From: Acorus gramineus | Taxonomy: Eukaryota > Streptophyta > Magnoliopsida > Acorales > Acoraceae | Direction of reading: 5' to 3' | Assembly (NCBI GenBank): GCA_030737835.1 | Contig: CM060854.1 | Span: 20,291,356-20,355,355, forward strand | DNA length: 64,000 nucleotides | Shown: piece after piece, positions 34,601 to 46,664 of the stretch | How the letters are laid out: every line of letters starts with the position of its first letter | Numbering within the stretch: the stretch's first letter is position 1 | Translations under genes and position numbers: made by a program | The notes under the pieces: model-generated | Database searches by the model: none | Told to the model about the DNA's origin: nothing | Seen by the model: the letters and a program-made list of their open reading frames with translations, nothing else

Positions 34601-36880
34601 TATTTCCGTGCTTGGGCACCCGTTTGTATTGTATTTGGATGTATTTGTGTATATTGGCTCTCACAGGACAGTTGATTATGTATCGAGTCTGTAATATGTT
34701 TTTGATTTACAGACTCAGTCTTTTAGCTTCCGCTATTTGTGTATATATCATGTCAGCCTTGCTTTTGTCTGTGTTGTCATTTTAAGCTGTTGTTTAGAGT
34801 ATGTTATTGACCTCCTGTATAGACTGCTGATATCATATATACCATTTGCCGCGTCCCGGGGACGGCCGCCCTGGGGCGTGACAGTAACTCAACAAGATTC
34901 ACAATACTTTCAGAGATCTCTCCATCCAGGGAATTGGTGGACAAGTCCATATGTTGTTCACGAGTCCGAGTGTGTTGGTGTAGTTCAGTTGCAATTCATT
35001 CCTGACTATCAACAAATTAAATTTGTAATTTCACTTGAAGATCTTATTGTACTTTGATAGTATCACAAACCCTCGTATAAATGCACTTCCATTTGGACAT
35101 CTAGCCATGCCTCCAAAATTACCAATACACTTTGGTATAGATCCCACCAAATGATTATTTGCAAGGTCCAATATTTGAAGAGAAGAAAGATCACAAATTT
35201 GTGGAGGAATAATCCCACTAAAGTTATTTGATCGTACTTGTAGGACTCTCAAACTGGGAAGTGTCTCCCATATCCATGAAGGAACATTTCCATGGAAATT
35301 ATTGTGACTAAAATCAATCATGACCAAGTTCTTGCAATGCTTCAAAGAAGAAGGGAATTCTCCAGAAAAAATTGTTATTATTCAATTGTAATGCTACAAG
35401 TTCAGTATGCAACATCATACTTGGTATCTTTCCATGGAGGTTAAATTCTCTAAACAATGAGGTAGCTATATAGCTCTCCCGATAAATGATTATTGGACAG
35501 ATCGAGAACTGTGAATTAAGTTTTACATATGTTTGGGGATATGATTCCATTTATATTATAGTTTGAAAGATCTAAAAAATGCAGTATGAAGTAACTATGT
35601 ACGGATGATAAGTTCCAAAAATAATCAGGTATGATATCAGATATCCTTGTGTTGGATAAATCAAGATGTTCTAAATTCTCATGTGTCAACCATTCTGGAA
35701 ATTTTGGACCCAGTTTGCAAAATGATAAGTCAACATATGCGAGATGAAATGGAGGAACCCAGTTTGAAGTAACATTGAAGGACAAGGAATTAAGACCAAG
35801 GTCTATTACTTTAAGTTTAGTGAGTTTGGAAAAGTGATCTTCAGAAATGACACCTTGCAATGAGTTATCATTAACATAAAGATTGCCTAACTCTGAGAGT
35901 TGTCCAATGTTCTTGGAAATAGTACTGTTTAATAGGTTTGAACTCAGATATAAATCCAATAAGAATGACATCCTTCCAATAGATGCTGGGATACATCCTG
36001 TAAAACTATTATTTTGCAGATCAAGAGTAGTTAGATTTTTGAAGTTCTCGAACACATCAGACAGATTCCCTTCAAGTTCAGTGGAGGCACGATAGAGGAC
36101 CTCAAGGGAGACCAAATTTCTCAAGGTATTGGGCCCTGAAAATTGTTATAGCCAAGGTCGAGTTCTATAAAGGAGCTTAGATTGGAGAACCAACCAGGTA
36201 TAGAATCAAATAGATTATCAGAAAGATGGAGAAGAGACATATGAGTTATATTAGCATACTGATGTCCAAGAGAACTCGGCAAGCTATCAAGTTGACAATT
36301 ATGTAACCATAGTCTAGATAGAGTAGTTAGGAGAGTGCTGATCATTTGGAACCACTTGGAAGACTCAGAGAAGTTGACAAACCAAGGTGCTGCAACGAGG
36401 AAAGGCCCGACAACCATCTTAGGCTTTTAGCGCTTAGACAAATTGCTAGCATGACAGGTTTCCTAGCTGTTGAGGAATTGCACCCCTGAAGTAATTAAAA
36501 GAAAGATCCAGATGTCTCAATTCTGACAGCGGCCCAATGAAGGGAGGGATGGGGCCTTTAAATTGATTCAAGAGGATATCAAAATAATATAGATGTTTCA
36601 GATCAAGCAAAGAAGAACCCACTGTACCTCCCGAATAAGGTAAATTAAAATGGTGCCCATGATTATTGAGATCAAGCTTCACAACATGGTCTGTTTGGTT
36701 GTCACAGCCGATGCCTTCCCACCGGCAACAGTCCTCTCCGTGCCATGAAGTGAGACGATGCATGGGATCATATTGCAACCCTTCTTTGAATTTGAGGAGG
36801 GCCTGCCTCTCAACCCCCAAGCAAGAGGTTTTCTTGGAGCCAGGACTGCAGACACAGGTTGATTGTTCCCACACAAAGTA
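31614..36880 (-). pseudogene. RLP2, decayed paralogue of RLP1, split by a solo LTR
   Basis: Same strand and layout as RLP1: LRR N-cap ([14 protein letters not shown], about 36780-36830), LRR blocks at 36121-36780, 35516-36124, 35031-35460 and 34889-35030, then the C-terminal LRRs, cap ([11 protein letters not shown]) and membrane segment at 31700-32140. Defects seen against RLP1: a 2-nt loss before the N-cap that shifts out the signal peptide; stops near 36430-36446; a frameshift near 36120; a deletion of about 210-230 nt near 35590; one extra A near 35375; a roughly 36-nt loss near 35445; the 2,743-bp LTR at 32141; and TGG to TAG at about 31708. It cannot make a receptor. Fragments could still be transcribed. 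Confidence 0.93.
32141..34883 (+). mobile_element. Solo LTR, 2,743 bp, inside RLP2
   Basis: TGTTATATATGTG to GGGGCGTGACA, with the exact 5-bp duplication GTAAC (32136-32140 and 34884-34888). The RLP1 sequence at 4380-4430 shows the uninterrupted reading. It is the opposite orientation of 24679-28156 and 46665-49407, and by my coordinates exactly as long as the latter. No internal retroelement domain. The GC-rich core is at 33040-33560. Confidence 0.92.
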
Positions 36881-39800
36881 AGAACCACATCAGCTAAACC
36901 AAAGTTTGGTATGGTCAAATGATTTTGTTTTCAGCCTTTGTTACCATCAATCTTTTTATACTCTCAAATGCACTCTTATACATCTCATTAACCCCTCCAC
37001 CCACTGTTACAAAGTATATACCTCATTAAAAAATTTCACAATTTTATATACGATACCACATTATTACACTGTATAACATTAGACGGTTGTAATAAAGTCA
37101 TGGCGCTCAATTGACAGGATTTAATATATAAACTAGATTAAGAAGTTAGAGGTTTATTCCTAAAAACAAGACAAGATAAATTTGAGGTTATGGCGTAGGA
37201 TTTGTTACATGTCTTGATAGATTCCTCCTCTACAAACGTTATGCTTTGGGATTGTCGCTTGAATTTGAATAAAATTTTAAGGTGCATGCCTACCACTTCA
37301 TCCAGAAAAAAAAAAAAAAAGGTAGCTATGATAAACTTCGTAAGTCTAATAAGGCCCTAGATAGCTTCAAATTGGGTGTTTGGATGACTGAAATAAATAA
37401 GAATCTGTATGTCTTAACTAATATAAAGTGGTATATGGATTCCAGTCAACTCCTGGAATTAAGTTATTCCAGGTGATTCAACTCAAAAGAATATGTGGGC
37501 CCATTGTCAATCAACTGTCATCGTTTCTTATAAATCAACTGTCATCATTTTTTCACTTTTTATAAATCATTTTCCACACTTTATTAACATTTTATCCAAA
37601 AAATGTAACAAAAACTTTTAAGACTTCCAATTCAATGGAAGACTTGGGTGAATATGTAGTTATATATGGCATAAAAAAAGGTTGTGTTGATACATGCAGC
37701 TGTTTTGTAGTTTCATTTATAGCTTAAAAACAGTCTTCCAACCATCTATAAGTGTATATTGTGATAGTATAATATATATTCCTCTAGTACAACATATGAA
37801 AATTAAAGTCATCTGTGTAGATTATATTATTCATAACAGTATTATTTGAATAAACGATGCTACATTTCAAAAAAATAATAAGGATTAAAGACGGGGTTAG
37901 AGGATATCTCATTAAAAAAAAAAAAACAATGAAGCTTGGGTCAAGTCTACTGTGAAAGATATGGGGTGATGAAGTCCATACGGCAGAAGACTTGGGGTCA
38001 AGTCAACTCAAATCTAACAATTTATTTGGAAGGGTTTGTGTGTCTTTCCATTTGAATATTCAATCTTTCCATCCGACATCCGACACAGTGGGTCATAAGA
38101 CGCGTGGATGTTGGAGAAGATGCCGTGATTAGGATTGAGATTTCGATGGAATCCTTCAAGTCGTGAGTCGTTCTCTTGAAGACAATATTTACCTTTAAAG
38201 GTGCTGTAAATCCGTCTTCAGAATGACTTGAAGTAAAATTCCACTAGCGTTTGTACCAACAATGATAAATAAAATGTTGATGAAGAACCCAAGTGAATCA
38301 AAACCTTATTATTATGTTCTGCAGAAACTCAATACTAGAACAAACTTTCAAAGTGGTTTGAATGGTTGGAATCAATGCCTATCAATAGACATTGGAATAC
38401 CTTTTCAAGGTATCCCATGAGTCTCAATCACCTGCAATTTGGACCGTTGGATTTTCAGTTACAAGATCGACGGTTCATATTGATCATCATCTGATGCGTC
38501 CTTTCCAATGGCACCCCTAGATCATTGTAACTATTTCTTGATCAGTCTGATGGTGCATGTTGCATTTGACTTGTCCACCTTTTGGACGGTTCAGATTGCA
38601 TTTGATGAGAATGATCTCCACCATTTGATTAACCAAAAGGAAAAGGCTACAGCTCCTAACGACGATGCGCACGCATGCGAACGGTGCTTAGGCATTATAT
38701 TTGATGTGATGAACGTTGATTTGACAATGATTTATTTGATGTGATGAACGTTGATTTGACAGTGAGCCCACATATTCTTTGGATGGAATAACTTTAATTC
38801 TACGATTTGGTTAGAATTTATATACCACTTTATATCAGTTTATTTCAACACAGTTTATCCTTGAGTATTCCCTGCATCCAAACAACAAAAAACATTTATT
38901 CTGCTTTATCCTCACTTATTCTCTGGGCTATTCTATATCTAAACGGGAGTAAGTATCTGTGTGGATGTGTGGTTTAACAATATAAGCTATTCTTGTGGTT
39001 GACAACTATTACAATATAATACATATACAAGGAATAAGCAAGTAATTTTCTATTTTATTGTGTTTTAAATGTTATAATAAATTTTTTATTTGATTAACCA
39101 TGAATAAATTGTGAATAAGATTAATTTGTATAAAAAATTATAAAATATAAAAAATGGTTTGACATGTGGGGTTTATACAATTTCACATCTATAACGATAC
39201 TCACTATTTATAAAAACAAACAAAATTTTGAGTTTTTTCACCTTTATTTCATCAAATTCTCCACCTATTTCACTATCCAAGTAAGGGCTAAAGAAGTGGG
39301 TTAAATAGGTGAGATGAATGAACATATTTAGTGTCTAGCAAGATACGGTTATTACATTATATTGATTCAGTAGTCTGTAGTCTTTTTTTGCAACCTTATC
39401 TGTAGTCTCATATACTGTGTTATCGTAATGTTTAATGTAAAAAAAAAATTCATTTTTTCAAGCAAAGATAAATATTATTGTATTTCAGTATATATATTTT
39501 ATTTCTATAACAGTGTATATTTTAATGAGAGAGTGTAATTTTAAAAAAGACAGTGTGGACTGCGATTTGGACTACAGAAGGACTTGGCCCAGTTGGGCAT
39601 ATCATTTTTCTTGTAACTTAATTTGCACTCATCTTGTAGTGTAAATTCACCACTAGAACTTGTTCTTTGCAAGTGGAAGCATCATTTTCTTCATTTTACT
39701 TCGTTATTGATTGTTTTTATAGATTGCACAACATCATAGATAATCCGAAAGGAAAATGTTACCCTCAATAGTCTGTCCATGTTTTATTTAAAAAAATATA

Positions 39801-41223
39801 TATATATATATGTACTTTTATAAAATAAATAAAATATATGTTCTAAATCATTTAAGAAAATATGAAAAAATTTCAACTAATATATACAGAAGTGGGGGCT
39901 ATCGGAATATATAAGACTGCATTAATTTGGGATTGAAAAATGACAATATCAAAACGTTTAATCCAAAAATTCAAATTCTTTTCGTGTAATTCAATTCAAC
40001 TTATATCATATCCAACCCAAACGTGGTTACTAAATGCCCCTATTGATACATGATTTTGAGAATGAATAAATAATTTTTTATTGTAAGCTTTTACAAATAT
40101 AACAAAAGCATATTACCTTTTTGCATTTCTAACCCATCATTCGCTTCCAAATACACTTAAAATGTATTTGGACAAGTGTTTCTTGTCAAATACACTTTTA
40201 AGTGTTTTCATCGCTTTATTGTCCCACTCTTAATGTCACAATCATAATAGAGAACATGTATCCTTTAAGAGATAGAGCATGGCCTTTTAAAATGCGATAA
40301 TAAAGTTAAAAAGAATCAGATATTCCTGGAGACATACTATCCATACCAAGCAAGAAGTGTATAGAGCAAATATGCTTCTTAACATATTAAAACTAGTGAA
40401 AATAAATTTTAAAAATGGAGTATAATTTTTTTTTTTAGATCACAGAGAGAAAGGGTTTGCTAGCTTAAGAAATATTTGTTCCATGCATTGTGAATGTGGA
40501 ACACTGAAAGAAATGATGGAGAAAGAATGAAAGACAATAAGGAAAAAAAAATGAAAAATAAAGCTCTCATGGAGATTGAAAAGATCAATACATCACTATA
40601 ACTTAGAGTGGAACAACAAAGTGCCAAAAGAGAAATGAAGAGGTGAATAATTGGGTTGACAGAGATGATGAGAACATTCTTTTTTTTTTTTTATAGGGGA
40701 ACACTGAATTAAGTACATTTAATAAAATATATTTGTAAGATTTAAAAGGTTGCATGGAATTGAAAAACATTCATCAGTATTAAAACTATAAAGATTATGG
40801 ATTCAGTGCATAACATATAGTTGGATACCACTGCAAGATTATGCATTGAATTCTATAATCCATGAAAGTTAAGTCCCACATTATTCAAAATTAAATCACG
40901 AATTCATATATTTTGCATTGCACACGTAAACCCGTGTTGGTAGCAAATATTACATTATCAATGATATATACAACTCAATGATAAGAAAACATAGCATTAT
41001 ATTCGTTTTCAGCATAATGTCAAATATATCCCAGTAGGATTTGAACTTTGGTTCTCAAAGAGGAGGTGTCTCTCTACCATGAAGCCTATGATTTTCGGGA
41101 CAAGAAATTATTATCTTTGATTGTTTCAAAGAAAAAAAATTATAGAATGGCATATGAAAATTACATTCATAGTTTATGTTAATTAATCGCTTTCATTTAA
41201 CTTCCAGTTAGTTAGTGATTCTC
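36881..41223. other. RLP2 upstream region and duplicated intergenic sequence
   Basis: No gene is seen. It contains truncated MITE copies (37375-37610 and 38755-38955) related to 905-1350, the RLP-upstream cassette (37640-38100), and 39470-40150. The last block recurs at 63230-63900 and in part at 42990-43320. The small open frame at 38508-38744 matches nothing I recognise and lies in sequence without clear coding bias. Confidence 0.6.
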
Positions 41224-41660
41224 AATTCGTTCAATCAAATCAATGAACGTATCGACGAGTTGCTCGGCCAAGCTCCTTGAGTTGCCCCTCATCGCCCGCG
41301 TAAAGGTGAGCACGACTTATCGTGTAACCTCCGTGGACTGCAAGTGATACTACTCGATGAACCTATTGAAGTCACAACTGATGAGACCCTTGAGTTCCAG
41401 TTTGTCAATCATCTTACAACAGGGTCCAAACTCCTCGGTGGGGCGTGCTTGTTTAGGTCGGGGTGAGAGGGACTTGGCCCACGGGCGGCTCTTGGGCTGC
41501 CTTTGGTGGTGACGGGCTCGTTGACGGCCGGTATGCGTGACAGTGTGGCCTATGGGCTGGTGGTCTACAGATATGGTTAAGTTGCTTAGGATTATCAACC
41601 ATTTTGGGTTGGCCGGTTTGCATTGTGAATTGGGCTTCCTGTATCTCACTCTCTTCTCTC
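41224..41660 (-). pseudogene. Unrecognised coding remnant, possibly retroelement gag
   Basis: GC content and frame use rise here. Minus-strand pieces read KMIDKLELKGLISCDFNRFI and, in another frame, RSLAEQLVDTFIDLIERIEN. A diverged homologue is at 53230-53410. The first piece loosely resembles sequence after a gag zinc knuckle, but no knuckle is present. The frame is broken by a stop and shifts. Function unknown. Confidence 0.35.
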
Positions 41661-42419
41661 ATCTATGCCAAAATATAAATAAATATTTAGAAGAGATTGA
41701 ATTTTTAATATTGGTACATATACCTAACATGGCAATTAAGCAACAGATATTGGATTGTACATGTCAAGGTCTGAATCTTTAGATCACTCTAGTTCAACCG
41801 TGTTGATCTCTTCCGTTTGTAAATAGAGCATGGGAACAGTTGTGATTGGGTCTTTAAAAGAGGGATCGAATAAGTAGAAAAGTTATCTTCTTCTTCCCCA
41901 TTGAAAAAACTAACCCAATCCTATTTTCAAAAACCTGTCAGGCTTACATCTATATCTGCCATAAATACAGCAACCAAAGAGAGTCATTTTAGACTTTCGT
42001 TTTGCTGACCGCAAATCTAATAAGGCTTTATTGTATCCGGGAGTGACTTTAATGATAATTTCTACAATAACTTCGTTTAAAAGTGGGAACAAATATTGCT
42101 TAAGGAAAACGTATTCGCTACGTGCCTTGAAGTCTCAAATTGTTTTTTTTTGTTCCATTCATCATTTTCCAAGACTTTGTGGAGTTTGTGTTAGCCAATA
42201 GGAAAATGTCACATAAACGGCAAAAACACAATTCCAATAAAAATGTCACATACAATTCTGTTATGGACTGGTCACCCACGTGATAGCTCCCATCGAGACG
42301 ACAAAAAACTAATAGCTCTACTCAGAAATTCAGCATATGTATGGATATGGGCATCCATTATCAAAGTGCTGAGGCTGCCTCGGGTAAAATGTGAATAAAC
42401 AGAGCTCACTTGTACACCA
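41661..42419. other. Intergenic sequence, no gene recognised
   Basis: AT-rich with short open frames only (for example 41910-42092, minus) that I cannot link to any family. Confidence 0.5.
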
Positions 42420-43006
42420 CTTCACATGCTTTCCCTCCCTAGGTACTTCAATCTTGGAAAAAAAGATCCTTCATTTTCTGCTAGTCCAAACAATGTGGTC
42501 CCTTTGGCTGGAACGCAATAATAGGCTGTTCTCGTCATCACAATGCTTCAAATCTGCCCTGGTGCGTAGAATCCTTGCGGTCACTAAATGGGCTTTCAAG
42601 GGGATGAGTTTTGTTGACATCGTTTCTTCTCTTTCCAAGGTCCTCTGTGCGATTTTCAACTTCACTTTAGAGAAAAAGCTTAAGCTCACCAAAGTAAATT
42701 TAGATGGATCAAAGGTGGACGATCGCTATGCATTAACAATGTGTTTGATGTTCCCTCTCCTCTGTTTTAGCCGGTATTTTCCTTCAAGAGGATAAATTCA
42801 ACTAAGAAGCTGCTAACGGGTTGTCTCCACTGTTTGGTCTTCACTCTCCTCTGTTTTTTGGAAGTTCATTTTGAGCTATACAAAATGGTTGGGGCTCCCC
42901 TGTTCCCCAACCATTGTGCACTTTGTTATACTGGTTAATTGTTGTACATGTATAAGCTCTTGGAAAAGGAATCAAATACTCAAATTTACCAAGCCAAAAA
43001 AAAAAA
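42420..43006 (+). pseudogene. LINE ORF2 tail, with 3' end and A-run
   Basis: The plus-strand translation includes MWSLWLERNNRLFSSSQ and, further on, KLTKVNLDGSKVDD. This is the pattern of a plant LINE zinc-binding RT-associated region followed by the start of RNase H. The frame then stops. A 3' UTR ends in an A run near 42994-43005, beyond which duplicated intergenic sequence resumes. 5'-truncated. Confidence 0.72.
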
Positions 43007-43689
43007 AGTGTTCAATCCGAAAAACTGAAATTCTTTTTGAGTAATTCAATTCAACTGATATCATATCTAACCCAAACCTGGTTTCTAAATGTCCCTAACG
43101 ATAGATGATTCTGAGAATAAAAAAATAATTTTTGATTATAGGCTTTCTGCAAATATAACAAACGTATACTACCTCCTCATTACAATGGTGGCCAGGAAGG
43201 ATTTTGCATTTCTAACCCATCATACGTAAATTAACGGGTTTTAATGATGGACAACAGATCAAATTGCGCATAGTTAAACATGAAAATGATATGTTCAGCT
43301 ATGTATGCAGGCAGTCACTTACAACTTTCATTATTTTATAAAAAAATATATACAATCGTCTATTGATATACATGATATTATAAAAAATGAAATATACACT
43401 AAGGTACACTATTGTATTTTTTTCTTATGAAAAAAATGAAAGAATGTAATTTTTTTACATTGGGCTAACAATGCAAAGTTCAATATTCTTGTCTGAAGTG
43501 CAAACGAAACTACAAAACAAACCAAGTGATCAGCGCTCATTTAAACAAAGTTCAATATTCTTGTTGGGGTTGAACCACATATTCTTGCATGTTTCAACTT
43601 TTGGTTTTTATCTTCGAATAAAGACATATACAATCAAGCTCGTTATTTAGTTCCACCTTTAGCTTGAGGGATGGGTATAGACAGACATT
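43007..43689. other. Duplicated intergenic sequence
   Basis: 43010-43230 matches 63670-63890 and part of 39960-40140. 43320-43470 matches the AT-rich cassette at 39480. No gene. Confidence 0.6.
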
Positions 43690-44376
43690 CTATATTCACT
43701 GCTTTGCACATCAACTTCAACTAGTATTGCGGTAACAGAAAATCATGTTGATGTCGGATTTCATATTAACATGGTTTCTAATGTTCAAAATATTGTTGCA
43801 ACTTCATGTAAAAGGAATGATGCTCTTCGAAATTTGTAATTGCTAAAATTACTGAATCAATCCATAGTGGCGAACTCACAATTGGGCGAGGCTTGAATAA
43901 AGAGACTAACCTCAAGTGACATGGTGATACATGTTGAGGCACACACTATGGTACATTATTGAGCTTTATTCTCATGTTTCCTTCTAAAATTGAAGTACTT
44001 CAAATTGTGGTAGAAGGTGGCTCGAACGCTAAACAACGATATGAAGCATTTGGTCTATTAGAGTTAATTCAAACGTTTAAGTTCACATTCGTCGTACATT
44101 TGATGAAAAACATATTGGGAATCACTAATGAATTTTCAAAGGCATTGCAAAGGAAGGAAAAAGATATTGTGAGTTGTATGGCTTTGCTTAATGTATCTAA
44201 GGAGAGAAGATGGTTGGGAAGCTATTTTCATGATTTTCTTTATTTTGTCAAAAACATAGTATTGATGCTTCTATAATGGAGAATAAATTTGAAGCTTGAG
44301 GAAGATCGCGACATAGAGCAGAACAAATGACTTATGATCATTACTATCGGATTGAATTGTTTTACACAATCGTTGA

Positions 44377-45073
44377 TGTAGAAACCCAAATCTGTCACAC
44401 CTTAGGATCCATTTAAAAAGACCATACCGCCTCGGCCCATGACATGGGGCCATAAACACACCACCATCTCAGGTCGGGCTAATAAACAGTCTGGTCGAAC
44501 TCCCGACTAGACTTGGGTGAATGGGGGCATATTCCTGTCCGACTTGAATCAAAAGCACGGAGTCCGCATCGGCGAAATATTAGTAACCCCAATGAATATT
44601 CCCTGACAGAGTGGCTGTAATAAATGGTCAGAAGATAGTTACAAGGCATTGATCCCAAGATCCTACGTGTCGACCGATCCATGAGCAACGTGGAAGATTC
44701 CATCCCATGATATGCTCACACCTCCATTGAAATAAGCACACCCCTCCCACTATAAATAGGAGGGTATCCCCTTCATCAGGAAGAGGAGAGACTTCTTCTT
44801 CCCCCAAAAATGAGAACCCTAGACCCAAGTTTGAAATTCCATTTTAATGGAGATTGGGCTTCACCGTCAGAGGTTCCCACCAAAAAGGAACTACGTGTGG
44901 CTTGATCCCTCAAAGAAGGTATGTAGGCAGCCTGATTTACATGAGGTTCAGTCCAGACAAACATCCACCAAATCGCTCCACCGTCGTCGTCTCTTCACGG
45001 ATCTACCCAAACCAAGCCTGGAACGCCCTCGAGTCCGGCCTATTCAAGGAGGAGGACATTTTCACCTCCCAAA
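44377..45073 (+). repeat. 5' LTR of the LARD-like element
   Basis: TGTAGAAACCC at the start, a TATA box (TATAAATAGG, 44751-44760), then a conserved block GAACTACGTGTGGCTTGATC (from 44888). It is about 90% or more like 51078-51792 by eye. Confidence 0.88.
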
Positions 45074-45369
45074 AATGGTGCCGTTTGTGGGAAGCGGGAC
45101 AAAAAGCCATTTCCCTAAACAAGATCTGGAAGAGATGGTGAAGATGAGAAGGGAAGCATATTAGTTGGGTTTCAAAGATGAGCTGATGCTGGGGGCAAGA
45201 TCCCCTTCCATCCCAAGTCTCAAACGAGACATCCCAATGAAGAAGGGCAAATCTCGAGGAAGACCACCACATCAGATTAACCTCTACCTCCTCTTGTAGC
45301 TGAAGAAGAAATGTTCGAGAGAAGAGGTCACGTGGAGCCACGGAAGCCATCTTTTCAGATCTGGTCTTC

Positions 45370-46000
45370 CCTACATATTAGGTTTTCTCTGCAGGGCACC
45401 TTTTTTGGTCTTCCCTTCAGGCCACCATTTCTGGTCTTCCCAGCATACTAGGTCTACCCTACAGGGCACCTTTCTGGTCTTCCTTGTAGACCAACTCTTC
45501 CCTACAGAGCACCTTTTTTGGTCTTCCTTGCAGGGCATCTTTTCTGGTCTTCCCTTCAGGCCTCCATTTCTGCTCTTCCTAGCAGACTAGGTCTACCCTA
45601 TAGGGCACCTTTTCTGGTCTTACCTGCAGACCAAGTCTTCCTTGCAAGGCACCTTTTCTAGTCTTCCTACAGACAAGGTCTTCCTTACAGGCCACCTCCT
45701 CAGGTCTTTTCTTCAGGCCATCCCTTCAGGTCTTCTCAACGGACCACATCTTCAGGTCTTCTCAATGGGCCACCCCTTCAGGTCTTCTCAACGGGCCATA
45801 TATTCAGGTCTTCTAAATGGGCCACCCCTTCAGGTCTTCTCAACAGGCCATATATTCTGGTCTTCTAAATGGGCCACCCCTTCAGTCTTCTCAACGGGCC
45901 ATATATTCAAGTCTTCTCAACGGACCATCTTCAGGTCTTCTCAGCGGACCATTTTCAAGTCTTCTCAACGGATCATCCCTTCAAGTCTTCTCAACGGATG
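45370..46000. repeat. Degenerate CTTCTC/GGTCTTCC repeat array
   Basis: Units of roughly 30-57 bp built on GGTCTTCC, TTCAGGTCTTCTCAA and GGGCCA(T/C). Part of the internal region of the LARD-like element. Confidence 0.75.
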
Positions 46001-46011
46001 GGACACCTTAA

Positions 46012-46664
46012 GCCGCACCCATCTGTTATGGACTCGAGGTCGTGCATAAAAATAAGCCGTACTCGTCCATCTGGGAATAAGAGTTGCGCACCCCAAAAGC
46101 CGCACCCATTTGTTATTGACTCGAAGTCGCGCATACAAATAAGCCGTACTCGTCCATCTCAGAATAAGAGTTGCGCACCCCAAAAGTCGCACCTATCTGT
46201 TATGGACTCGAGGTTGCGCATACAAATAAGCCGTACTCGTCCATCTCGGAATAAGAGGTGCGCACCCCAAAAGCCGCACCCATCTGTTATGGACTCGAGG
46301 TCGCGCATACAAATAAGCCGTACTCGTCCATCTCGGAATAAGAGGTGCACACCCCAAAAGCCGCACCCATCTGTTATGGACTCAACGTCGCACATACAAA
46401 TAAGCCGTACTCATCCATCTCGGAATAAGAGGTGGGCACCCCAAAAGCCGCATCCATCTGTTATGGACTCGAGGTCACGCATACAAATAAGTCGTACTCA
46501 TCCATCTTGGAATAATAGGTGTGCACCCCAAAAGCCGCACCCATCTGTTATGGACTCGAGGTCACGCATACAAATAAGCCGTACTCATCCATCTCGGAAT
46601 AAGAGGTGTGCACCCCAAAAGCCGCACCCATCTGTTATGGACTCGAGGTCGCGCATACAAATAA
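46012..46664. repeat. 87-bp minisatellite array, about 7.5 copies
   Basis: The unit starts GCCGCACCCATCTGTTATGG; copies begin at for example 46273 and 46360. The array resumes at 49413 after the solo LTR. Because 87 is divisible by three and the unit lacks stops in some frames, both strands show long open frames encoding a 29-residue repeat. I do not take these as genes. Confidence 0.9.

Noticed and set aside
38508-38744. 78-residue open frame
   Set aside because: No recognisable motif, no coding-like context and no paralogous conservation visible in the window.
46012-46664. Regular repeats considered as a CRISPR array
   Set aside because: The units are directly adjacent 87-bp copies without unique spacers, in a plant LTR element.
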